This document shows positions 52,480-61,562 of a DNA stretch of 64,000 nucleotides, piece after piece (positions within the stretch are counted from its first letter, which is position 1; each line of letters opens with the position of its first letter). The notes beneath the pieces were generated by a model. It ran no database searches. It had not been told where the DNA came from and saw only the letters and a program-made list of their open reading frames with translations. The position numbers and the translations under genes were made by a program. The DNA comes from Mycolicibacterium sp. (GTDB lineage Bacteria > Actinomycetota > Actinomycetes > Mycobacteriales > Mycobacteriaceae), in assembly GCF_016462545.1 (NCBI RefSeq), contig NZ_JAEMTA010000021.1, forward strand, positions 1 to 64,000, in the 5' to 3' direction.

Positions 52480-53649
52480 TCAACGGCTTGGCGCTAGAAG
52501 ACCGTCAACGGCATCGTGCAGTTTCTCGGAAAATGCATCCTGACTGAACTGCTTGACGTGATCACGAATCTTGTCGGCGTCGAATCGGGTCATCTCGAAA
52601 CGATCGACGGCATCCTTGATGGCAGCTGAGGTGGGTTCGTCGAAGTACATGCCGCTGATGCCTTCGTGAATGGTGTCGAGGAATCCTCCGAAGCGCAACG
52701 CGAGGGCGGGGCGGCCCCAGGCTCCCGCTTCGAGTGGAGTGAGACCGTAATCTTCGTAGCTTGCCGCGATGATGGCGCGGCAATTCTTGTACAACCAGCC
52801 GAGTTCACCGTCCGACAAGTCGGAAAGCATCATGACGTTCGACGTCTTCATGGCCTTCAACCGGGCCGCCTGCGGCCCGCGCCCGACGACTACGAGCCGT
52901 CGTCCCGAGTTTGCAAAGGCGCGGACGATCGCGTCCACGTTCTTGTATGGCAGTAGACGCGAGACCACGAGATAAAAGGCTCCGTCGGGGGAATCCAGTG
53001 CGGGCGATTCGCCGCCCACCCAATTCTCCACCTGCTGAATCGGTTGAACGGTTTGAGTGATCGACAGACCCGCGGGCGGGAAGACGACGTCGGCGTCGAT
53101 GCCGTAGGCGCCGAGGACGCGTTCCCTGATCGCGGTCGAGTTTGCGAGATAGCGGTCACTCGACATCGCCGCGCGGCGATCCCACTGCTTCAGATAGCGA
53201 GACGTGGCGCGCAGTCCGAGCTTGGCCAACGTGTTGCCTTGGCCCCCGAGATAACTGTCCGCCTGGTAGAGCCACCGGGCCGGTGAATGGCAGTAGATCA
53301 ATTTGCGGCCATTGGTGCGGAATCCGTGCGCCCAACCGCTGCTACTGCAGAGTACGACGTCGGCATCCACGTGCATCGAACCCGCGACCATCGGCAGTAT
53401 CGGCAATGCCGCTCGGTGATGATTGCGGAGCGGCGTCAACCTATTTATCGCCGGAACCCGAACGTCTAAATCCCTGAATTCCGGAAACGTGGTGCCTGGT
53501 TCATACAACATCGTATAAATCGGAGCATCCGGAAACGCCCTGCTCATCGCCAATACGGTTTTCTCCGCGCCGCCCAGCTGCGTGAGATAGTCGTGTGCGA
53601 TAGCTACTCTCGGGCGGGTCGACACCACGTCGCCAAGTTTAGGGGGCAC
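52480..53649 (-). CDS. Glycosyltransferase family 4
   Basis: A 389-residue GT4 enzyme with clear motifs: VAIAHDYLTQLGGAEKTVLAMSRAFPDAPIYTMLY at the N-terminus, YCHSPARWLY in the middle, FYLVVSRLLPYKNVDAIVRAFANSGRRLVVVGRGPQAARL at the start of the donor domain, and AIIAASYEDYGLTPLEAGAWGRPALALRFGGFLDTIHEGISG (ExxGxxxLEAxAxGxP). Related proteins act as mannosyl- or fucosyltransferases. GTG at 53649 given; another GTG at 53628 is possible. Right-hand border gene of the main locus, 239 bp upstream of the acyltransferase operon. Confidence 0.9.
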   Translation of the reverse strand: MPPKLGDVVSTRPRVAIAHDYLTQLGGAEKTVLAMSRAFPDAPIYTMLYEPGTTFPEFRDLDVRVPAINRLTPLRNHHRAALPILPMVAGSMHVDADVVLCSSSGWAHGFRTNGRKLIYCHSPARWLYQADSYLGGQGNTLAKLGLRATSRYLKQWDRRAAMSSDRYLANSTAIRERVLGAYGIDADVVFPPAGLSITQTVQPIQQVENWVGGESPALDSPDGAFYLVVSRLLPYKNVDAIVRAFANSGRRLVVVGRGPQAARLKAMKTSNVMMLSDLSDGELGWLYKNCRAIIAASYEDYGLTPLEAGAWGRPALALRFGGFLDTIHEGISGMYFDEPTSAAIKDAVDRFEMTRFDADKIRDHVKQFSQDAFSEKLHDAVDGLLAPSR

Positions 53650-54370
53650 CGTCGATAAACCTCACAGATATTGCCCCGCCTGCATGAATATGCCGAGGCC
53701 AGGGAGGTGGCCGCCGAACCGGGCAGTTCGACGAACCCCTAATACTGTACACGCGGCGACGCTGAGGCGCCGGTCGTCGTCGGCATCTCGGCAACTCTTT
53801 ACCAAATCGTCAGCAAAGGGAAAGTCCGCTGACCTCCCGTCGCCGCCGCTCCCGACTCGGAAGAATGGCGGCCGCGAAACCACCGCGGCCTCGGCGTCCG
53901 TTCGACGAGACCGGGGCGCGTGGAATGCAGATGTGACATTTAGCACAGCGAAAACTTTTTACCACTGCGTAAGCTGCGACATCGGCTTTGCCAAAGTCGC
54001 CGACAGGTAAGGCTTTCCTGCGGTCGCCGACCGCTGATCTGCCCCCCGATCGGGGGATGGTCCGGGGGCATCGGCGGGCCTGGGCATACGGGCGACGGGT
54101 CGGTCCGCAGTGGTGGTGAAGGTCACCACGGGTGTACCCAGCCCAGCGATGGCGACGCTATTGCTCTTTCTTGGCAAACTCGTCGCGGCTACGCAGACCC
54201 GCTCTGCGCGGCGCCGAACAGGCCGTGCCACGGAGCGAATCCGCTACTCGAAGGAGCCTGCTGGCGCGGCCAGGGCACGTCCGTGGCGTGTCGGCAGGCT
54301 CGATTCGGCGCCAAGCGTGCAGCGACGGGGGATGTGCGGAGCAGGAAGAGGTCGCCGATACTATCCACCC
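53650..54370. other. Intergenic region upstream of accD5
   Basis: About 720 bp between the outward-facing GT4 gene and accD5 with no recognisable gene; small frames on both strands show no family pattern. It contains the stem-loop GCGGTC-GCC-GACCGC (54020-54034), the palindrome CCCCCGATCGGGGG (54043-54056), and the accD5 -10 element at its right end. It marks the right breakpoint where the polysaccharide locus meets the backbone. Confidence 0.45.
54359..54364 (+). promoter_or_regulatory. Leaderless-type -10 element for accD5
   Basis: TACTAT, then CCACCC, then the ATG at 54371: the spacing puts the transcription start at the A of the start codon. No ribosome binding site is present upstream, which supports a leaderless message. 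Confidence 0.5.
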
Positions 54371-56008
54371 ATGACTAGCGTTACCGAACCTTCCGCACAG
54401 ACCCCGGCGGCCGAGATCGACATCCACACCACCGCGGGCAAGCTTGCCGACCTGCGCAAGCGCACGGACGAGACGCTGCACCCGGTCGGCGAGACCGCGG
54501 TCGAGAAGGTTCACGCCAAGGGCAAGCTGACGGCGCGCGAACGCATCAATGCACTCCTGGACGAGGGGTCGTTCGTCGAGCTCGACGCGCTGGCCAAGCA
54601 CCGCAGCAAGAACTTCGGGCTGGACTCCAACCGCCCGGTCGGTGACGGTGTGGTGACGGGCTACGGCACCATCGACGGTCGCGACGTCTGCATCTTCAGC
54701 CAGGACGCCACGGTCTTCGGCGGCAGCCTGGGCGAGGTCTACGGCGAGAAGATCGTCAAGGTGCAGGAGCTGGCCATCAAGACGGGCCGCCCACTGATCG
54801 GCATCAACGACGGAGCAGGCGCGCGCATCCAGGAGGGCGTCGTCTCACTTGGCTTGTACAGCAAGATCTTCCGCAACAACATTCTGGCGTCGGGCGTCAT
54901 CCCCCAGATCTCGCTCATCATGGGTGCCGCAGCGGGCGGGCACGTCTACTCCCCCGCGCTCACCGACTTCGTCGTCATGGTCGAGGGAACCAGCCAGATG
55001 TTCATCACCGGACCGGACGTCATCAAGACGGTCACCGGCGAGGAAGTGACCATGGAGGAACTGGGTGGTGCGCACACCCACATGGCCAAGTCGGGCACGG
55101 CGCACTACGTCGCCTCCGGTGAGCAGGATGCCTTCGACTACGTTCGCGATCTCCTCAGCTACCTGCCACCGAACAGTGCGTCCGAGCCGCCGCGCTACCC
55201 CGCGCCGCCGCACCCCGGCGCGATCGAGGACAACCTCTCCGAGGAGGACCTCGAACTCGACACCCTGATTCCCGACTCCCCGAACCAGCCGTACGACATG
55301 CACGAGGTGATCACGCGCATCCTCGACGACGACGAGTTCCTCGAGGTGCAGTCGGGCTACGCGGGCAATATCGTCGTCGGGTTCGGCCGGATCGACGGGC
55401 GCACGGTCGGCATCGTCGCCAACCAGCCCACCCAGTTCGCCGGGTGCCTGGACATCAACGCCTCGGAGAAGGCCGCGCGGTTCGTTCGCACCTGCGACTG
55501 CTTCAACATTCCGATCATCATGTTGGTGGACGTCCCGGGCTTCCTACCGGGCACCGACCAGGAGTACAACGGCATCATCCGTCGCGGCGCGAAGCTGCTC
55601 TACGCCTACGGCGAGGCGACCGTTGCGAAGATCACGGTCATCACCCGCAAGGCGTACGGCGGCGCGTACTGCGTCATGGGCTCCAAGGACATGGGCTGTG
55701 ACGTCAACGTCGCCTGGCCGACCGCCCAGATCGCCGTGATGGGCGCCTCCGGTGCAGTCGGTTTCGTCTATCGCGGCCAGCTCAAGGACGCCGCGGCCGA
55801 GGGCAAGGACGTCGACGCACTCCGCCTGGAATTGCAGCAGGACTACGAGGACACCTTGGTCAACCCCTATGTGGCGGCCGAGCGGGGTTACGTCGACGCG
55901 GTCATTCCGCCGTCGCACACCCGCGGGTACATCTCGGCCGCGCTGCGCCTGCTGGAGCGCAAGATCGTGCAGCTGCCGCCCAAGAAGCACGGCAACATCC
56001 CGCTCTGA
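54371..56008 (+). CDS. accD5: Propionyl/acyl-CoA carboxylase carboxyltransferase beta subunit AccD5
   Basis: A 545-residue carboxyltransferase that moves CO2 from biotin to propionyl- or acetyl-CoA, making (methyl)malonyl-CoA for methyl-branched and mycolic lipids. N-domain: [76 protein letters not shown] (oxyanion Gly-Ala). C-domain: [56 protein letters not shown] (second oxyanion Gly-Gly-Ala). Works with AccA3 and AccE5. Orthologue of Rv3280; an in-frame extension to 54110 is not supported. Confidence 0.96.
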   Translation: MTSVTEPSAQTPAAEIDIHTTAGKLADLRKRTDETLHPVGETAVEKVHAKGKLTARERINALLDEGSFVELDALAKHRSKNFGLDSNRPVGDGVVTGYGTIDGRDVCIFSQDATVFGGSLGEVYGEKIVKVQELAIKTGRPLIGINDGAGARIQEGVVSLGLYSKIFRNNILASGVIPQISLIMGAAAGGHVYSPALTDFVVMVEGTSQMFITGPDVIKTVTGEEVTMEELGGAHTHMAKSGTAHYVASGEQDAFDYVRDLLSYLPPNSASEPPRYPAPPHPGAIEDNLSEEDLELDTLIPDSPNQPYDMHEVITRILDDDEFLEVQSGYAGNIVVGFGRIDGRTVGIVANQPTQFAGCLDINASEKAARFVRTCDCFNIPIIMLVDVPGFLPGTDQEYNGIIRRGAKLLYAYGEATVAKITVITRKAYGGAYCVMGSKDMGCDVNVAWPTAQIAVMGASGAVGFVYRGQLKDAAAEGKDVDALRLELQQDYEDTLVNPYVAAERGYVDAVIPPSHTRGYISAALRLLERKIVQLPPKKHGNIPL

Positions 56009-56048
56009 TCCCAGCCACGCCTGCCGAACCCCGACGAACGGACTCACC

Positions 56049-56330
56049 GTGTCACACGACGTCGACATCACCGAGGTCTCCGACCCTCAGGACATGACCA
56101 TCGATGCACCCGTCGATTCATCGGTGCCCGAGATCAGGATTCTGAAGGGCAACCCCAGCGACGAGGAACTGGCGGCGCTGGTGACCGTGCTCGCCGGTGG
56201 AAGCGGCGGTGCGGCGGAGCCCGGTCCGCAGGAGCTCAATCTGTGGGGCCATCCGGTGGACAAGCTGCGCTATTCGGTCGTGAGCTGGCAGCGCGTGACG
56301 CAGTTGGAACGTACTCACATCAGGCGCTGA
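56049..56330 (+). CDS. accE5: AccE5, epsilon subunit of acyl-CoA carboxylase
   Basis: A 93-residue accessory subunit (short AccE form). [27 protein letters not shown] is the conserved epsilon-domain helix pair and [36 protein letters not shown] the second half. It lacks the long N-terminal extension I remember in M. tuberculosis AccE5. GTG at 56049 follows accD5 by 40 bp. Its last four codons and stop belong to the repeat that leads into maf. Confidence 0.9.
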   Translation: MSHDVDITEVSDPQDMTIDAPVDSSVPEIRILKGNPSDEELAALVTVLAGGSGGAAEPGPQELNLWGHPVDKLRYSVVSWQRVTQLERTHIRR

Positions 56331-56397
56331 TGAGCGCTTGCGCGAAGAACATTCGGCGCTGATGAGCGCTTGCGCGAAGAACATCAGGCGCTGATGA
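56317..56397 (+). repeat. MIRU-like 32-nt tandem repeat linking accE5 and maf
   Basis: Two full 32-nt units (56323-56354 and 56355-56386, differing at two positions) plus partial copies on each side. Each unit contains an ATG minicistron encoding [10 protein letters not shown] and ending in TGA that shares its A with the next ATG (stops 56328-56330, 56360-56362, 56392-56394). A final three-codon frame (M-T-P) ends at 56403-56405 and overlaps the maf ATG as ATGA. The unit therefore forms a continuous stop/start chain from accE5 to maf, the same arrangement described for mycobacterial interspersed repetitive units. Confidence 0.8.
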
Positions 56398-56401
56398 CGC
56401 C

Positions 56402-57046
56402 ATGACACGCGTGGTCTTGGCGTCGGCGTCTGCCGGGCGCCGCAGGGTGCTGCGAGGCGCAGGCATCGACCCGCTGGTGATCGTCTCCGGAGTCGACGAG
56501 GACGCCCTGGTCGCAGCGCTTCCGGAGGATGCCGGCCCCGGGACCGTGACGACCGCCCTCGCGACCGCGAAGGCGCGCGCCGTTGCGGACACGCTGGACC
56601 AACGACTCCGCACGGATTGCGTTGTCATCGGCTGCGATTCGATGCTGTACCGCGACGGCCGTCTGTGGGGCAAGCCTGCATCGGAGGCCGCCGCGATCGA
56701 CGGCTGGCGCGCCATGGCGGGTACGTCGGGCGATCTGTATACCGGTCACTGCGTCATTCGTCTTCGCGACGAGGGGATCGTGGCCCAGGCCGCACGACAT
56801 GCAGTGACGACCGTCCACTTCGGTCGTCCGTCCGAGGCGGACATGCAGGCCTACGCCCGCAGCGGCGAGCCCACCGCGGTGGCGGGTGGCTTCACCCTCG
56901 ACGGCCTCGGGGGGTGGTTCATCGATGGCGTGGCCGGAGATCCGTCCGCGGTCATCGGCATCGGACTGCCGATGATGCGGGGGCTGCTCGAGCGAGTGGG
57001 CCTGACCATTGCGGATCTTTGGCGGGCGAACGCAGTCACTGACTGA
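56402..57046 (+). CDS. maf: Maf-family nucleotide pyrophosphatase
   Basis: A 214-residue house-cleaning enzyme that hydrolyses non-canonical nucleoside triphosphates. [18 protein letters not shown] carries the SxSxxR motif, then [24 protein letters not shown] (metal and catalytic Asp, KP motif), [14 protein letters not shown], and [34 protein letters not shown] at 56402 overlaps the last minicistron of the upstream repeat. Orthologue of Rv3282. Confidence 0.93.
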   Translation: MTRVVLASASAGRRRVLRGAGIDPLVIVSGVDEDALVAALPEDAGPGTVTTALATAKARAVADTLDQRLRTDCVVIGCDSMLYRDGRLWGKPASEAAAIDGWRAMAGTSGDLYTGHCVIRLRDEGIVAQAARHAVTTVHFGRPSEADMQAYARSGEPTAVAGGFTLDGLGGWFIDGVAGDPSAVIGIGLPMMRGLLERVGLTIADLWRANAVTD

Positions 57047-57307
57047 CTACGGCGCATCGTCGACCAGGAAAAGGCAAACTCGGCGGACATCCAGGAATCT
57101 GTTCTGTGCCCGTAATCTAGCCTCGCCGCGGAACGATCAGATCAGTGAGACATGCCATCCCTAGCCGGTAGAACGGCGTCAACGGCGTGCCGATGTGACA
57201 AGATCACTTTGAGAAGGCATTATTTGCCATGATCCCAGTACATGGAGAACTAGCAAACAGATGGAGCAGCTGATGTACATGACCTCGACGCAGCGATCGG
57301 TGCAGTG

Positions 57308-58330
57308 ATGAAGAAGGCACTGATCACGGGCATCACCGGGCAGGACGGTTCGTACCTGGCCGAGCTGCTGCTGGCCAAGGGGTACGAGGTGCACGGCCTC
57401 ATCCGCCGGTCCTCCACGTTCAACACGGCACGCATCGACCATCTGTACGTGGATCCGCACGAATCCGGCGCACGCTTCTTCCTGCATTACGGCGACCTGA
57501 GCGACGGCGCCCGACTGGTCACTCTCATCGCCACGATCAGTCCGGATGAGGTCTACAACCTGGCCGCCCAGTCACACGTGCGGGTCAGCTTCGACGAGCC
57601 CGAACACACCGCCGACACCACGGGCTCCGGGACCATCCGACTGCTCGAGGCCATTCGCATCGCCAACGTCGACTGCCGGTTCTATCAGGCGTCCAGCTCG
57701 GAGATGTTCGGCGCCACGCCGCCTCCTCAGAACGAGGACACGCCCTTCTATCCCCGCTCCCCGTACGGTGCAGCCAAGGTGTACTCGTACTGGATCACGC
57801 GCAACTACCGTGAGGCATACGGGATGTTCGCCGCCAACGGCATCCTCTTCAACCACGAATCGCCAAGGCGCGGAGAAACTTTCGTTACGCGGAAGATCAC
57901 CAGGGCGGCGGCACGCATCAAGGCAGGCGTCGAGCAGCACGTCTACCTCGGCAACCTCGACGCGATCCGCGACTGGGGTTATGCGCCCGAGTACGTCGAG
58001 GGCATGTGGCGGATGATGCAGGCCGACACGCCCGATGACTACGTCCTCGCGACCGGCGGAAACTTCACGGTGCAGGACTTCCTCGAAGCCGCGTTCACCC
58101 ATGCCGGACTCGACTGGCGCGAGCACGTGCGATTCGACGAGAGATACCTGCGCCCAACCGAGGTCGACGCCCTCGTCGGCGACGCGTCGAAGGCCGAACG
58201 CCATCTCGGATGGAAGGCAGAGGTCGACACACTCGAACTCGCTCGCATCATGGTCGACGCGGACATCGCCGCGCTGGAGTGTCAAGGCAAGCCCTGGATT
58301 GACACACCACTCGTCAAGTCGTGGAATTGA
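57308..58330 (+). CDS. gmd: GDP-mannose 4,6-dehydratase
   Basis: A 340-residue SDR enzyme that converts GDP-mannose to GDP-4-keto-6-deoxymannose. [33 protein letters not shown] is the NADP motif, [62 protein letters not shown] and [10 protein letters not shown] (YxxxK) follow; [16 protein letters not shown] is the family signature. Start ATG 57308 or the adjacent GTG 57305. It shares the A of its TGA with the fcl ATG. Not in the M. tuberculosis copy of this locus, so it is an insertion between maf and sseA. Confidence 0.95.
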   Translation: MKKALITGITGQDGSYLAELLLAKGYEVHGLIRRSSTFNTARIDHLYVDPHESGARFFLHYGDLSDGARLVTLIATISPDEVYNLAAQSHVRVSFDEPEHTADTTGSGTIRLLEAIRIANVDCRFYQASSSEMFGATPPPQNEDTPFYPRSPYGAAKVYSYWITRNYREAYGMFAANGILFNHESPRRGETFVTRKITRAAARIKAGVEQHVYLGNLDAIRDWGYAPEYVEGMWRMMQADTPDDYVLATGGNFTVQDFLEAAFTHAGLDWREHVRFDERYLRPTEVDALVGDASKAERHLGWKAEVDTLELARIMVDADIAALECQGKPWIDTPLVKSWN

Positions 58331-59316
58331 TGCCGATGGCGACTCGCGACGACGTGGACTTCACCCCCTCGACCCTGGATCGCTCAGCGCCGACGTTCAT
58401 CGCAGGCCATCGCGGCATGGTCGGATCGGCGATCCACCGCAGGCTCGAGCGTGAGGGCTTCACGAATCTGCACGTCAGGACGCGACACGAGCTCGACCTG
58501 ACGGACCGACGGGCCACCTTCGAGTTCTTCGAGCGGACGCGGCCAACGGTCGTCGTCCTCGCGGCCGCGCGGGTGGGCGGGATTCTCGCGAACAGCACAC
58601 AACCGGTGGACTTCCTGTCTGAGAACCTGCAGATCCAAGTCAACGCGATGGACGCGGCGCTGCACACACGGGTCGACCGGCTGCTGTTCCTGGGTTCGTC
58701 GTGCATCTATCCGAAGTTCGCGCCGCAGCCGATCCCCGAGGATGCCCTGCTCACCGGGCCGCTCGAACCGACGAACGACGCATATGCCATTGCGAAGATC
58801 GCGGGCATCCTCCACGTCCAGGCCGTCCGTCGCCAGTACGGGCTGCCCTGGATATCGGCGATGCCCACCAATCTCTACGGACCGGGCGACAACTTTTCCG
58901 CGACCTCGTCGCACGTCCTCCCGGCGATGATCCGGCGCTACGACGAGGCCAGGGCGCAAGGAACCCCAGTCGTGACCAACTGGGGCAGTGGTAATCCACG
59001 CCGGGAGTTCCTCCACGTCGACGATCTCGCGGGCGCCTGCCTGCATCTGCTGGAGCACTTCGACGGCCCACGACAGGTCAACGTTGGCACCGGTGAGGAT
59101 CAGACCATCAGGGAGATTGCCGCAATGGTCTCGGAGGCAACCGGATTCACGGGTGCGACCGAGTGGGACACGGCGAAGCCGGACGGCACTCCACGCAAAC
59201 TGCTCGACGTCAGCACGCTGCGGGAGAGCGGATGGCAGCCGACCATCTCGCTGCGCGCGGGGATCGCCGACACCGTGTCGTGGTTCCGATCGAATCAGGC
59301 TGCGTTGAGGGTGTAG
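58330..59316 (+). CDS. fcl: GDP-L-fucose synthase
   Basis: A 328-residue epimerase/reductase that finishes GDP-L-fucose. [21 protein letters not shown] is the NADP motif, [25 protein letters not shown] and [41 protein letters not shown] (Ser and YxxxK) the active site, and YGPGDNF a family motif. ATG at 58330 overlaps the gmd stop. Together with gmd and manC it gives the full GDP-fucose route. GDP-colitose or another 6-deoxyhexose product is less likely. Confidence 0.93.
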   Translation: MPMATRDDVDFTPSTLDRSAPTFIAGHRGMVGSAIHRRLEREGFTNLHVRTRHELDLTDRRATFEFFERTRPTVVVLAAARVGGILANSTQPVDFLSENLQIQVNAMDAALHTRVDRLLFLGSSCIYPKFAPQPIPEDALLTGPLEPTNDAYAIAKIAGILHVQAVRRQYGLPWISAMPTNLYGPGDNFSATSSHVLPAMIRRYDEARAQGTPVVTNWGSGNPRREFLHVDDLAGACLHLLEHFDGPRQVNVGTGEDQTIREIAAMVSEATGFTGATEWDTAKPDGTPRKLLDVSTLRESGWQPTISLRAGIADTVSWFRSNQAALRV

Positions 59317-59335
59317 CCCGCCCCGGTCGACCCAG

Positions 59336-59341
59336 TAGGCT
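59336..59341 (+). promoter_or_regulatory. Leaderless-type -10 element for sseA
   Basis: TAGGCT ends 7 nt before the GTG at 59349, with no ribosome binding site in the gap. It lies in the 32-bp space after fcl, so sseA probably has its own promoter. Confidence 0.4.
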
Positions 59342-59348
59342 CATAGCC

Positions 59349-60245
59349 GTGCCTCTGCCCGCGGACCCGCATCCCTCCCTGGCTGCTTACGCCCATCCCG
59401 AACGGCTCGTCACCGCCGACTGGTTGGCCGGCAACATCGGCCGCCCGGGCCTCGCCATCGTGGAGTCCGACGAGGACGTCCTGCTCTACGACACCGGGCA
59501 CATCCCCGGAGCAGTGAAGATCGACTGGCATACCGATCTCAACGATCCACACGTGCGTGACTACATCGACGGCGCCCAGTTCGCCGCGCTGATGGATCGC
59601 AAGGGCATCGGTCGCGACGACACCGTCGTGATCTACGGCGACAAGAGCAATTGGTGGGCGGCCTACGCCCTCTGGGTCTTCACGCTCTTCGGCCATCCCG
59701 ACGTCAGACTGCTCGACGGCGGACGCGATCTGTGGGTGTCCAACGGTCGTGACACCAGCCTCGACGTGCCGTCGAAGCAGACGACGGGCTATCCGGTCGT
59801 CGAGCGCAACGACGCGCCGATCCGCGCCTTCAAGGACGACGTGTTGGGAATCCTCGGCCACCAGCCGCTGATCGACGTCCGCTCCCCCCTGGAGTACACC
59901 GGCGAGCGGACCCACATGCCGGACTACCCCGAAGAGGGCGCACTGCGCGGCGGCCACATTCCGACGGCGAAGTCGATCCCATGGGCCAAGGCCGCGCTGG
60001 ACAGTGGACAGTTCCGCAGTCGGGCCGAACTCGACGAGCTCTACGGCTTCCTCGATCAGGACGACAAGACGATCGTGTACTGCCGCATCGGCGAGCGGTC
60101 CAGCCACACCTGGTTCGTCCTGACCCACCTGCTCGGCAAGGAGGGGGTGCGCAACTACGACGGCTCCTGGACCGAGTGGGGTAACGCGGTACGCGTTCCC
60201 GTGGCCGTCGGCGCCGAACCTGGAGAGGCACCCGGTACCCCGTGA
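59349..60245 (+). CDS. sseA: Thiosulfate/3-mercaptopyruvate sulfurtransferase SseA
   Basis: A 298-residue two-domain rhodanese. The inactive N-domain has [32 protein letters not shown]; the C-domain has [11 protein letters not shown] and the active-site loop [15 protein letters not shown] with the catalytic Cys. It transfers sulfane sulfur to cyanide or thiol acceptors. GTG at 59349; the gene overlaps the SufE-like gene by 4 nt (GTGA). Orthologue of Rv3283. Confidence 0.93.
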   Translation: MPLPADPHPSLAAYAHPERLVTADWLAGNIGRPGLAIVESDEDVLLYDTGHIPGAVKIDWHTDLNDPHVRDYIDGAQFAALMDRKGIGRDDTVVIYGDKSNWWAAYALWVFTLFGHPDVRLLDGGRDLWVSNGRDTSLDVPSKQTTGYPVVERNDAPIRAFKDDVLGILGHQPLIDVRSPLEYTGERTHMPDYPEEGALRGGHIPTAKSIPWAKAALDSGQFRSRAELDELYGFLDQDDKTIVYCRIGERSSHTWFVLTHLLGKEGVRNYDGSWTEWGNAVRVPVAVGAEPGEAPGTP

Positions 60246-60661
60246 CGATGCCGGCCGCGCTGGCCGAGGTCGTGTCGGACTTCGCCGACATGCAGGGCCA
60301 GGACAAGCTTCAACTCCTGCTGGAGTTCGCGAACGAGCTGCCTCCCATTCCTGCCGAGCTCGAAGAGGCCGCGATGGAGCCGGTGCCCGAGTGTCAGTCG
60401 CCACTGTTCCTGCACGTCGACGCCACCGACCGGGATCGCGTCCGGCTGTACTTCAGCGCACCCGCCGAGGCGCCCACCACCCGTGGATTCGCCGCGATCC
60501 TGGCGGCCGGGCTCGATGAACACTCGGCGGACGAGATCCTCGCCGTGCCGGATGACTTCTATGCAGACCTCGGCCTCTCGAAGCTGATCAGTCCCCTGCG
60601 GCTGCGAGGAATGTCAGCGATGTTGACCCGCATCAAGCGTCGGCTCCGCGAAACCCGATGA
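60242..60661 (+). CDS. SufE-like cysteine desulfuration protein (Rv3284 type)
   Basis: A 139-residue SufE-fold protein. [22 protein letters not shown] begins the domain; [12 protein letters not shown] carries the conserved sulfur-accepting Cys; [37 protein letters not shown] is the SufE C-terminal core. It probably accepts sulfur from SseA or a desulfurase for cofactor assembly. Coupled to sseA. Confidence 0.9.
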   Translation: MTMPAALAEVVSDFADMQGQDKLQLLLEFANELPPIPAELEEAAMEPVPECQSPLFLHVDATDRDRVRLYFSAPAEAPTTRGFAAILAAGLDEHSADEILAVPDDFYADLGLSKLISPLRLRGMSAMLTRIKRRLRETR

Positions 60662-60739
60662 GTGGCAAGAAAATAGCAAGGGTGCTGTAAGTCTCCTGGG
60701 CGCCTCGCCCGATCCCCGCGTCGAATTCGCGGCGCGCCA

Positions 60740-61492
60740 CTAGTCGTGCTCACCGCCGCATCGACTGAAGAGAAAGTCGGCCTGGACGGCACGGCCGTCG
60801 TCGCCGTAGGCCGCATTGAACACACCAGCCAACGTGAAGCCGCGCTCCGCAAGCCATGCGATGACGGCGCCCGCCAACCCTTGCCCCTCATAGAGTTCGA
60901 GGAACGAACACTCGCAGTAGATGCGGTCGAACGCCTGCAGAAGTGGCTCGCATCCGCGAAGTACCTCGAGTTCGTAACCTTGCACGTCGATCTTCAGCAG
61001 TGCCGGTGCCACGATCGAATCCGCCTGAACGAAGGCGCCCAAAGTCGCGACTCTGACGTCGACGGTTCCGATTTCGTCCGTTCCGGGAAAGACCGTGTCC
61101 TGTAGGCGAGTGATGGCCAGGAGCGACGAAGAATCGTCGCTTCTCGACAGATGCATCGTGCCCACCGCTTCACGTGGGCCAACGGCGGCCTCGTGAAGGC
61201 TCACCAATTCATCAGTGGCGAAGACTCTTCTGAAGGTCGCGGCCGGCTTCTCGAGCGGCTCGAAGGAGATCACCCGGGCCGTCGGCCACCGTTCGCGGGC
61301 GGCAAGAGCGAACTGGCCGCGGTTGGCTCCGATGTCCACGACGGTGCGGCACTCGATCGATCTCAAGACCGATCGGTGTTCCGTACCCGCCGGCACGCCG
61401 CGAAGGAGGGCACGCAGCCAAAGGCCGTTTCGCGAGGCGAGGATGACGACGAGTTTTCTCAGGCGGCGCATCGGGGGAAGCTTCACCTCCAC
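60740..61492 (-). CDS. FkbM-family SAM-dependent methyltransferase
   Basis: A 250-residue methyltransferase: RTVVDIGANRGQFALAARERWPTARVISFEPLEKPAATF (motifs I and post-I), EAAVGPREAVGTMHLS, VAPALLKIDVQGYELEVLRGCEPLLQAFDRIYCECSFLELYEGQ (family motif). Probably methylates a sugar. GTG at 61492 given; ATG at 61471 is an alternative. It lies downstream of the second Wzc-like gene and outside the M. tuberculosis gene order, so it belongs to the glycan additions. Confidence 0.87.
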   Translation of the reverse strand: MEVKLPPMRRLRKLVVILASRNGLWLRALLRGVPAGTEHRSVLRSIECRTVVDIGANRGQFALAARERWPTARVISFEPLEKPAATFRRVFATDELVSLHEAAVGPREAVGTMHLSRSDDSSSLLAITRLQDTVFPGTDEIGTVDVRVATLGAFVQADSIVAPALLKIDVQGYELEVLRGCEPLLQAFDRIYCECSFLELYEGQGLAGAVIAWLAERGFTLAGVFNAAYGDDGRAVQADFLFSRCGGEHD

Positions 61493-61562
61493 GTCATTCG
61501 GGGACGAATGCGACGAACGTCGCCTCTTCGGTGATCAGCAACTGCGGTGGTCTTCCACGCCC

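Noticed and set aside
53662..54010. Small frames on both strands upstream of accD5
   Set aside because: No ribosome binding site, no family pattern and mutual overlap; treated as non-coding.
56317..56397. CRISPR-like repeat array
   Set aside because: The units are directly abutting with no spacers, number only two to three, and there are no cas genes in the window.
57193..57208. CRP-type site TGTGA-TCACT upstream of gmd
   Set aside because: The half-sites are separated by 5 nt rather than the 6 required by the mycobacterial CRP consensus, and no other support is present.
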